DNA of 26,941 nucleotides from Chara braunii (Eukaryota > Streptophyta > Charophyceae > Charales > Characeae), in contig BFEA01000566.1 of assembly GCA_003427395.1 (NCBI GenBank), positions 157,975 to 184,915 of the forward strand, given 5' to 3'. Made by a program: the position numbers and the translations under genes. Positions 19,260 to 26,941 of the stretch are shown one piece after another. Within the stretch, counting starts at the first letter, position 1; each line of letters opens with the position of its first letter. Below the pieces are notes generated by a model. That model was not told the DNA's origin, did no database searches, and saw only the letters and a program-made list of their open reading frames with translations.

Positions 19260-20130
19260 ATTTAACCCATTATAGCCAGCTTACATAAGGCGTAGGTCAG
19301 GCCGACTGAACGTACAGAACAACTCAACTTAGTCAGGCCTAAAGTCAGAATACATAAACTTAGAGAGAGTTCTGACTTGGCCAAATATACACAAACAGAG
19401 GGCACAACTACTTTTCTCTTCTTTGGGCACATGACTAGACCACTCTAGTCGCCTGGACTGTTTAAAGTATCCAAGTTGTATTACTTATCTTCAACTTTGT
19501 CTTCTAAGGCTGCATATGACTGAACTAACTTAAGTTCAGTCTGCCCCAGCTTACCACTAGTTTTATTCTTAGTTATACTCTCTTCAAGTTGTGATACAGC
19601 TATAGTCAGACCACTTAAATTTATAGAACAGTCTGATAAGCTCGTTCTTAAATAGAATAGTAATAAAGTATAGCCAAGTTATAACCATTGGGTTCCAGCA
19701 TGTACGAGGCTTTGAGCCAGACCCCCTGAACTTACAAAAGGGTCCAACTCTCTGCCAGATTCATTTCTATCTGAGCCATTATGTGTGTGGCATCGAGTCA
19801 GACCCCCTGAACTTACAGAAGGGTCTGCCTCTTTGCCAAGATTATTTCTTCAGAATAAAGAGCATGAAGAGAGTGAGTCACCTGAACTTACAGAACAGCT
19901 CGGTCTCCTCGTTGAGAAACCAAAGAAACAAGTACAATCCCAATGAAAATAAAGCAACCCAAGACACCAAAACTTATTGAGCACCCTGAGTCCCTGAAAA
20001 TCAAGCACAATCAAACCCCTCACAGGCAGAGCAGTCACGCCACCTGCACTTACAGAACAGCCTGAATCTCCATGCAAAAACCAGAGCAATCAGACCCCCT
20101 ACACTTATAGAAGGGTCTAAATTCTCCATG
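19260..20130 (-). repeat. Hairpin array A, copy 3
   Basis: About ten units on the minus strand, with cores visible as CTGAACTTACAGAA. The unit near 19605-19640 has a perfect TCAGAC/GTCTGA stem that is degenerate in copies 1 and 2. Confidence 0.7.
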
Positions 20131-21789
20131 CATAACCAAAGCAAAACAAAGCGCTGGGGTTCCCCAAACTTATGGGGACTCCCCAACCTTAATGACCCGG
20201 TCAATCATCATACAAAACAAACCCCCATCCTGCCTTTCCCCTAGATGCAGTTCCTTCTAATAGTCTGAGTTCACATAGTCAGCAAAAACGAAAACTGAAA
20301 CTTCACAACATTCCTTTATTTAGCCGGATTCAGTGTCCTGAAAGTCAAACCAATAAAATAAGATAGGGCTGCACACCATATACTCAGCCAGAGATGCAAT
20401 GGAAAATACAAATAGGGGTTATAATCTGGGTTTATAGAAGGAAAGACAATGGTTACCTGTCAGTTCCCTGCCTCCAGAACTCCTCCTAAGTTCCAACAGA
20501 GCTCCTACAATCGGTGGGTTGAACTCCCACAGAGTCTTGCTGCGGTCCTACGAGTTGCAATCCCGCCTGCCGCCTTCCTCTCGTAACAGGATTAAACTTA
20601 GAATAAGAAGGGCAGAAGAAGACAAGTTTGAGACTCTCAGATCCAAGAAGGGTGCTCTCAGACTCGCAGGAGAGGGTCTTGATACCTTCAATCGTCTGAG
20701 GGCCCCGCAATGGCAGCCAAAAAGTAACAGCTTGGTCAACTCTTCGGGTCAAACCACTGAAGTGAAACTTCCAATGACTCATCGAACTGCTGCACTAACC
20801 CCCTACTTGCCCGGTCGGATCACCTCTCTGAGTTTCAACACCTCTCCTTAGCCTGATCGCGACCACACAACAGTTTGTAACAGTCCTCAAACATAGCAGC
20901 AACAATATGCAGCAGCGGTCCCCGCTACAGCAGTCTACCCGCAGCAGCAACACGCAGTCCACGCGATCCAGCAGTTGTAGGTCCGAGGTGTGCAGTCAGC
21001 CGTAGCACTAGCAATCCGCGCTCAATCTGCGGCAGCAGCAGCTGGTGTACTAAACCTACAGCGGCCCGCAGCAGTAGCTCCCCGCAACGGTACCCCTCAC
21101 GCCGCCGCATTGTGCTCATTTCACAGATGCAGCAGCCGTGCACAACGGCGGCCCCTAGCAATAATAGTAGTCAACAGCTATGGTCCCGACCATAGGTCTG
21201 GCCTCATGCCACTCTCAGAGATAGGTGAAACCATGTGAGCCTTCCTTAGAACCTGGCCAACTATATGCCAGGCAAGTTTTCAGTCCCCGCCTGACTTTCG
21301 CTACCCCGCTGCTAAGAGGGGCAACGCATTCCTCGACTTCCAAAGGTACTTGGCCAGTCTCCTGACTTGGTTTATTAGGCCTCGTAACACAACAACGGTT
21401 AGCAGGTAGGACTTCCCCTTCCTTATTACTCCCCCCCTATCGGATGTACAAGCTCCCCTCTTTGATCAGGTAGGTATATTCGTCCCACCTCGTTCCGGTC
21501 CCAGTCACACTCCCTCATTACATAGAAATTGAATGAATCCTCCACTAGAACGAGGCCGGGTACATCGTTCTTATTCCATAACATTCAACGGGGCAGCTCT
21601 CTCTCTCTCTAACGAAACTAACAACATTATCAGATTCGCTCCTCCTAAGAACTGAAGAATCCTACCCCGACTTGCCTGTTCCTGTAGCGACATGAGCGGG
21701 TCACCCGAACATTATTCCTATCACACCTGTTCTCACTAGTAGCCATATCCAAACTCCGAGCGTTCTCCCGCACACCTCTCCCCTCCATA

Positions 21790-23200
21790 CTCCATTCCTA
21801 CTAACTCCCTTCTAATTTTGCCTTCACTATTAGATTTGCCCTACCTAAAAACTCATACTTACTGTCTTTTCCCAACTGATCCCATCGAGAATCAGCCAAT
21901 AGTCTCGACTTCTCACTCCCTCTCCTNCNTAGCCTCACGCANCTGCCTTCCTCTCTTCCTCCTTTTCTACTAACCCACCGTAAAAACTAACTTCATNTTC
22001 CAACTCGCCNTCCCTCAAAACCTCAAAAACGTACTTTCCCTCACCCGATTTCATCGCGGATCAGGTGAGTTTCGTGTTGCCCGCTCCCTCCATATCTGTC
22101 TCTTCAATAGCCCCGCGCACCGCTTTCCCTTACTAACTCCTTTTTCACTTCCCNACTCGCCATTCTGACTCCGCTATCGAATTCGCCCGACCACAAAACG
22201 TTGAAATGGCCTTTTACAATTGACTTCGGCATGTCTTCTCCCTCTTTCTTCCTTTGCCTCTTCTCCATAGCTCGACGCAGCTCATTTCTCTTCTACCCCT
22301 CTATCTGCTAATCTAACTCAAAAACTAAATTCATACCCTAACTCGCAGCCCTCCAAAACCCCAGTTTCGGTTCCTCCCTCGCTCGATTTCATAGAGAAAC
22401 GAGCGAGTTATCTGTTTTCCCAACCCCCTTCTTCGTCACTTTCACCATCTCCGCGCAGCTCCTACCCCCGTTTCTCCCCTTCCTACTAATCCTCCCTCCA
22501 TTCTGACCTTTCCACTCAATTCGCCCCACCCAATGAACTCGAATCAACACTTTTCCCCACCCGTTTCCATCAAGGAACGGGCGGGCTTTATGCTATCTGC
22601 TCCGGCTATGGTTACTCCCCGCTCCTCTAGTTTCGAACGTACCTGGCGCCGCCCGCATCCAGGTTCATCCGCTCCCCGACTTTCCTCTTCAACCTGCCTC
22701 AGTCCCCGCCATACTATCGCCCCGTAGTAGTGAGTCCGTCGGCCCTCCCTTCTACTTCTGCGCCCGCCCCCACAGCACTTCGCTCCTCCTCACCTCTATT
22801 GCCTTCACCCCACCATGCTCCGCTTCTCCCCCATCACACCGTGCGCATGAATCCGGACGCAGATAGCGTCCGGGCACATTCCGCTCTGCCAATTGTTCCC
22901 CTGCGCAACATCTCCTACCTCAGCGTTGTTGCTCCGCTGCACCGCTCCGCTTGCTACTCACTTCCTACGTCGCTCGGTTCATCGTTGCCCCCTCTGCTCA
23001 GCGCCGAGTGCAAGTGCGGTCATCCAACCTCCTTCCTCGGCTAATGCTGCTCCCTACAGCAGCGGACCCCGTCGGTGACCGACAGGTTGTCCACCAGCCC
23101 CAGCTATCCTGAGGTAAACTTCGGTGGGAACCAGGCAGCGCCCGCCAGCCTGAATGAAACTTCGGTGGGAACCAGGCAGCGGTCTGCCCGATAGCGCCCG
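21790..23200 (-). repeat. Hairpin array C, copy 3
   Basis: Minus-strand counterpart of 11855-13105 without the MITE. Stem changes keep pairing: the unit at about 22044-22074 has CTCACCTGAT facing ATCGGGTGAG (T-G wobble), and the unit at about 22547-22577 keeps CCCGCCCGTT against a variant arm by wobble. Confidence 0.7.
22341..22350 (-). other. Empty target site of the MITE
   Basis: Here the minus strand reads GGGCTGCGAGTTAGGG continuously. In the left arm the MITE splits this sequence after TGCGA and duplicates TGCGA. Confidence 0.85.
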
Positions 23201-24021
23201 CCAGCCTGAGGGAAACTTCGGAGGGACCGACTCTCCCTGGTTCGAATGGCTTTTCGGTCCTATACCCAAGTCTGACGACGCTGCGCCTAGCAGATACCGC
23301 CGCTGATCGCCACTACCTCCTCCTGACCACTTCACTCCGGCAAGGCCCGCCACCACCTTAAAGTCTACTTCTGCCAAGCCCCCACTCAGAAAGTTGGCCG
23401 CAGAATTGAGGGCGCGGCTTTCAGGCCTTATGCATGGTCTAGGTGAACTGGGCCCTAATACGGCCCTCGACAGTATTAGTAAACACTCAAAATGAGAACC
23501 TTAGACCGCAGCGGGGGCAAGGCTCCATGCGGCTGGTCCTTGCAGTCCGCGGCCTACTACTCGGAATGTTTCTTCGTTAGGCTATCGATGCTCTCCAAGT
23601 GGGAAACGAGGGAAGCCATGACCACGGACTCTGCCACTCTCACCCACATTCACCTCTTCGGTCCATGCTCCGATGTGGGTAGGGTTTTATCACTGCCCCA
23701 ACCACGCCATTGCCTCGATGGGCCTGCTCAAGGTCCTCGACTGTCGTATCGGCCACCGTGCCCAGGCGCCGGCCTCAGAGCCGATTTACCAGCACATGCG
23801 GGCGTGGCAATAATGTAAATAATCATAAAAAAATAAATAATGAATAAACCTTGATGCGGGGCGCGTCCCTCTACCTGCGATGCTGCACCCGCCCAGGCTG
23901 CGCATGGCCTCGCCGTCAATTCCCCGCGCGCGCCGCTCATCCGGGCGAGGACCCAAACTATCTCCCGCTCGCGCGCCGACAAACGGACGAGGCCGCACTC
24001 GTGCGATTTGCAGAATACACG

Positions 24022-24047
24022 CCAAATACCCTTGTAAGGGTATTTGG
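24022..24047. repeat. 26-bp perfect palindrome at right outer end
   Basis: The same 12-base arms as 10550-10575, with GT instead of AC at the centre. It lies seven bases inside the CA end at 24054. Confidence 0.9.
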
Positions 24048-24054
24048 TACGACA

Positions 24055-24570
24055 TCGAGTTGGTAGGATGTTGTATTTTCGTGGTTCATGAACATTGCAG
24101 GACACGTGCCGATGGAGGTTGACAACGATGACGAACGTGCGAAGTTGAGGACGATCGAGAAGACGGTCGTGGCGGCGGCCGTGGCGATCGTGCTCTTTCG
24201 TTGTCAGCAGGAGAGGGCATTGGGCAGAATGAGAGTGCAGATCCGCGCGGGGAGGAGGAAAACGCTTCATCAAGTTCCAGTCGAAGGGATGGATACCGTG
24301 GCCATCACGGAGGCTGCAGTTCAGGTTTGCTTCCCCATGGGTTGCAGTGTTCTTCCACGAGCGATGCCGAGGTGGTGGATGAAAAGGAGGACGGGGGGGG
24401 CGTGGGGTGATCTCAGGCAATGTGACGATGCGACGGAGGGGTACTTCTGGGAGAAGCTGTGTATGTCGCCACGTGTCTTTCGGGCGATGGCGATTGCATC
24501 CAGCGTGGACGAACGCCCGCGGGATATGTTGCTGATTCAATGTTGACTCTAGTCGGTGTCGATCCCTCGT
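24055..24570. other. Unassigned GC-rich sequence flanking the inverted repeat
   Basis: Open frames occur on both strands, for example plus 24088-24546 and minus up to 24540. None shows a recognisable domain, and their overlap fits a GC-rich stretch with few stops. It may be a decayed coding fragment. Confidence 0.3.
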
Positions 24571-24574
24571 CTTC

Positions 24575-25110
24575 TATGCTGGAGGCCTTCGATAGAGGTC
24601 AGCCATCAACGATAGAGGAAGCACACGTGGGACGGGAGGACCACGACAAGCAAAATTGTGACTAGGAGCCGCAGTGGCAACCTTCAATAGAGGTCGGCCA
24701 TCAACAACACGTACGAAAGGGCCGTAATTCTATGACGACGGTGAAGGTCCACCGAACGACGACGATGAAGGGAGCAGCCGGTAGAGGACAACATATGACA
24801 CACGCACTCTAACGGGTCGTACGCCCTTGCACTGCNAGCCGGGNTGTGGCCTNCGCGGTGGCTTGTTGAGTGGTCTATTGAAGACCTGCTCTTCGCCTGT
24901 CGCCCGTCCATGCTGACATCCTTCTTCGCAGACCGCCTCTTACATGTACGTCCAGGCACCCTGCCGAGGATGTAGATGTGGAAGAAGACGACAAGGACAA
25001 GCAAAAGGATGGTTAGGAGCAGCAGCGGAAGCCTTCGAAAGACGTCAGCGATGAGAGGCGAGTGGGGAAGGGCAGTAGCTAGACGACAACGATATACCTC
25101 CAGCAAACGG
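24575..25110 (+). repeat. Degenerate long tandem repeat
   Basis: A motif like CCTTCRATAGAGGTCRGCCA occurs near 24587 and 24682, and in decayed form (CCTTCGAAAGACGTCAGCGA) near 25033. GACAAGCAAAA lies near 24645 and 24989, and a GGAGCAGC...GACAACATATGAC-like block near 24770 and 25065. The blocks recur with a spacing near 340 bases, with N calls at 24836-24853. Confidence 0.4.
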
Positions 25111-25472
25111 CGACGAAGTAGGCTTAAAACGGCAGACCCCAGCATGGGACAAATGCCTTGTAACATTTTTTGTCGCGGAATACAGTGGGCAATCGGAGCA
25201 AGGGAGGTCGGCTGAAGTATTCAAATTTGCCGACCGTTCGGCCCCTTTCCATTTGGCGGCATGCACTGCGAGGGAGAACACTGGTCGACGACGTTCGCAG
25301 GGGCCGACCGGCCACCAATGGTTACCGTTGGCGTAAGGTTCCTGGAAGCCGAACGTTGAAGACCCAAGATGTCCGTGCGCTGCCCGGTAGGAACTCCAAT
25401 GGACCAACCGACGAAAATTTCTTGCCGACGACGGGTGCCCTCGCCGCTCCGATTATCGCGGATCCTTGACCT
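25111..25472. other. Region with no recognisable feature
   Basis: GC-rich with overlapping short frames on both strands. No domain, repeat or RNA gene was recognised. Confidence 0.4.
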
Positions 25473-25498
25473 CCAAGGGACCTCGGGAGGTCCCTTGG
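25473..25498. repeat. 26-bp perfect palindrome outside the inverted repeat
   Basis: CCAAGGGACCTC 25473-25484 and GAGGTCCCTTGG 25487-25498 are exact complements around GG. Length, two-base centre and CCAA/TTGG ends match the palindromes at 10550 and 24022, though the interiors differ. Confidence 0.85.
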
Positions 25499-25551
25499 GG
25501 AATGCCACCAAATGGCTGTAGCCCGAGGACGCCCCAAGGAAATGTTTTCAC

Positions 25552-25567
25552 TTTTTTTTTTTTTTTT
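25552..25567. repeat. Homopolymer T tract
   Basis: Sixteen consecutive T. A run of 15 A follows at about 25875-25889, next to an N. Confidence 0.8.
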
Positions 25568-25904
25568 CATCCCCAAAGATAGGTGGAACGAAATTTTCCT
25601 GGGGGAATTTACGGGCCCGAGGAGTGTCTAACGAGCCCCATACTCACACTACCTGTAGCACTTTCCAAAATGTAAGGGCCTTTTATGGCAAAAAAGCTAA
25701 AATTTGATTGATGGTTGGGCCAGTCCCACGAGGCAGGGAAAGTGTCAAAAGCAGCAAAACGGGGTATCAAATGTCANCGGCCTGGGGGCTCGGCCGCGGG
25801 GAAGGGCATCTTGTTGGTAGCAATTGTTTTTTNTCAGATTTTGTGAAAGGAAATTCGAAACTAACTTTGTTGGNAAAAAAAAAAAAAAAGTTGGAAGGAT
25901 TTGG

Positions 25905-25940
25905 GCCTTGCGCTGTGTGACCACGCGAGGCACCATTTGG
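25905..25940. mobile_element. Possible fragment of a second foldback MITE
   Basis: TGTGTGACCACGCGAGGCACCA resembles the complement of the right end of the element at 25989-26294 (TGTGTGACCAGGC...CACCA). A CCCATACTCACACTA block near 25637 resembles its interior. Together they suggest an older, decayed relative nearby. Confidence 0.3.
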
Positions 25941-25988
25941 GACATTGCCAGAAAGTCCGGCTCGTGTCCTTTGTGATTTGCTGCCGCT

Positions 25989-26294
25989 TGGTGACCGGGC
26001 GCGGTGGCATTTCAGCAAAATCGGGATAGCAAAATTCGCAGATCTTGCTGCTATGCCACCGCTGTGTGAGTACGCCCTAAGTAAGGGCATACTCACACTA
26101 AGCCCTCAAAATTGCAAAATTCCAAATTGAGCAGCCAGATCTAGTCCTTCGTTTACAAGGACTCCACTTTGCGAGTTTGAGGGCCTACCTGTGAGTATGC
26201 TCTAAGGGCATACTCACACAGGGTGAGAAAAATTGCAAAATCTGCAATTTTGCTACAGCTGTTTGGAGATTTTGGTGTGCTGCCTGGTCACACA
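25989..26294. mobile_element. Foldback MITE-like inverted repeat (about 306 bp)
   Basis: The first 92 bases (25989-26080) align with the complement of 26294-26204 almost without gaps; TAGCAAAATT, GCAGAT and CTGTGTGAGTA are shared. The match continues inwards through GGGCATACTCACA (26085-26097 and its complement at 26190-26202) and GCCCTCAAA to a small central hairpin, AGTCCTT/AAGGACT, around 26130-26155. The element is palindromic over nearly its whole length and non-coding. No target-site duplication was recognised. Confidence 0.65.
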
Positions 26295-26414
26295 CGATGA
26301 CCCTTTCGAATGAGACATGACCGCGACTTCCCTATACATACTAAAGGATGGAGAGGGCTCGGCGACAGGAATTTCTCGGGAGGCGGGCGACACTGGGAGG
26401 AGGCCGGAATCGGG

Positions 26415-26485
26415 CAGTGGGACCGCAAATTTTGAGGCGGGGTCCAGGCCTCATCGGAGGACCGCAAATGTTGAGGAGGGCGCGA
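26415..26485 (+). repeat. Two-unit tandem repeat
   Basis: GGACCGCAAATTTTGAGG near 26420 and GGACCGCAAATGTTGAGG near 26458, about 38 bases apart, in a G-rich region. Confidence 0.6.
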
Positions 26486-26754
26486 CAGTTGGGGAGGCCG
26501 GTAGCAGAGACGGGCGCGGTCGTGCCGGGGGGGCGGTGGGCGGTCGGTGTCGGCGCGACTTTATGAAGAGACTCTTTTTTCGCTACCGTTTTTTCTTGCG
26601 CCGCGCCGGGGTGAGGTTGGGAAGTAGCTTGACGCCGTCGGCCATATTCAACCAGGTACAGTATGTTTCCATTTTTTAGCCGAAGATTCATTGGATGTTG
26701 TTCATCCTATCGATGGAAGTAGCATGGTGCGAGCCGTGAGGTGGGAGAGTTATC

Positions 26755-26755
<1 letters not shown>

Positions 26756-26813
<58 letters not shown>

Positions 26814-26814
26814 C

Positions 26815-26845
<31 letters not shown>

Positions 26846-26860
26846 ACACACACACACACA
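26756..26860 (+). repeat. (CT)n and (CA)n compound microsatellite
   Basis: CT repeats run from 26756 to 26844 with a short C run near 26811 and one GT interruption, then CA repeats from 26845 to 26860. Frames across it encode only LS or RE dipeptide repeats and are not genes. Confidence 0.95.
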
Positions 26861-26865
26861 AACGA

Positions 26866-26941
26866 AAGATTCATTCCGATTTTGCTAAAAAAATGCCAGT
26901 GTATATTTCCACGTTTCAGCGGAAGATTCATTCCGTTTTTG
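26866..26941 (+). repeat. Short tandem repeat (period about 56 bp) at window end
   Basis: AGATTCATTCCG occurs at about 26868 and 26924. A related GCCGAAGATTCATT near 26676 is preceded by GTATGTTTCCA, as the last unit is preceded by GTATATTTCCA. The compound microsatellite seems to have expanded between units. The repeat continues past the window. Confidence 0.55.

Larger units (their letters stand above)
18500..24054 (-). repeat. Right arm of giant inverted repeat (copy 3)
   Basis: Read on the minus strand it starts TGTCGTACC at 24054 and runs through the three-unit repeat, array C, the LTR-like segment (from about 21800 leftwards), array A and array B, then stops within array B. It lacks the 3' third of the LTR-like repeat and the MITE. 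Homology is continuous apart from small indels, and it has N calls near 21927-22155. Nothing in it looks protein coding. Confidence 0.85.

Noticed and set aside
23728-24540. 270-codon minus-strand frame
   Set aside because: It runs across the boundary of the inverted repeat at 24054, joining unrelated sequences, and overlaps open frames on the other strand. It is probably fortuitous.
24088-24546. 152-codon plus-strand frame
   Set aside because: Overlaps other open frames on both strands, with no domain or repeat of its own. Kept only as unassigned sequence.
26691-26931. Coding frames across the CT/CA microsatellite
   Set aside because: They consist of LS or RE dipeptide repeats caused by the microsatellite.

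Overview
The window looks like nuclear DNA of a green plant or charophyte alga. It is dominated by transposable elements: a retrotransposon-type gag gene, kilobase-scale terminal-repeat copies, foldback MITEs with (AAAT)n, and (CT)n/(CA)n microsatellites. A charophyte such as Chara is only a guess. Scattered N calls show draft assembly. I see no host gene, rRNA, tRNA or CRISPR array. The only convincing protein gene is one gag.

Layout. Positions 1-60 are an abrupt GC-rich stretch. Positions 61 to about 5390 are copy 1 of a long LTR-like repeat. About 5391-7123 is a leader, 7124-8185 is gag, and 8186-10542 is non-coding and rich in hairpins, with no protease, reverse transcriptase or integrase. 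From 10543 a second segment runs to about 18492; its part from 13173 onward is copy 2 of the 5.3-kb repeat, in the same orientation as copy 1. At about 18488-18502 the sequence flips: 18500-24054 is a third copy in reverse, matching 16545 back to 10543. Hence 10543-24054 is a giant inverted repeat with arms of about 6.0 and 5.55 kb and a spacer of about 1.95 kb. A 26-bp palindrome sits just inside both outer ends. A 357-bp foldback MITE in the left arm is absent from the right arm, where the empty site remains. From 24055 to 26941 the DNA is unrelated: degenerate repeats, another foldback MITE and microsatellites.

Interpretation. Copies 1 and 2 bracketing a lone gag fit a non-autonomous, gag-only, large-LTR element (the TR-GAG/LARD class). 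It would depend on a partner's pol. Its zinc knuckle has lost a cysteine. Each 5.3-kb copy carries a TATA-like tract near its 3' end, which would mean a U3 of about 4.2 kb. The LTR ends, primer binding site and polypurine tract could not be fixed.

The most unusual property is architectural. The element contains several independent arrays of diverged tandem repeats. Each repeat centres on a short hairpin whose stem sequence changes between repeats while pairing is kept, sometimes through G-T wobbles. Two arrays lie in the LTR, one (period about 178 bp) lies just upstream of it, and a looser one lies downstream of gag. Together with the giant inverted repeat, this is the part of the window most worth pursuing.
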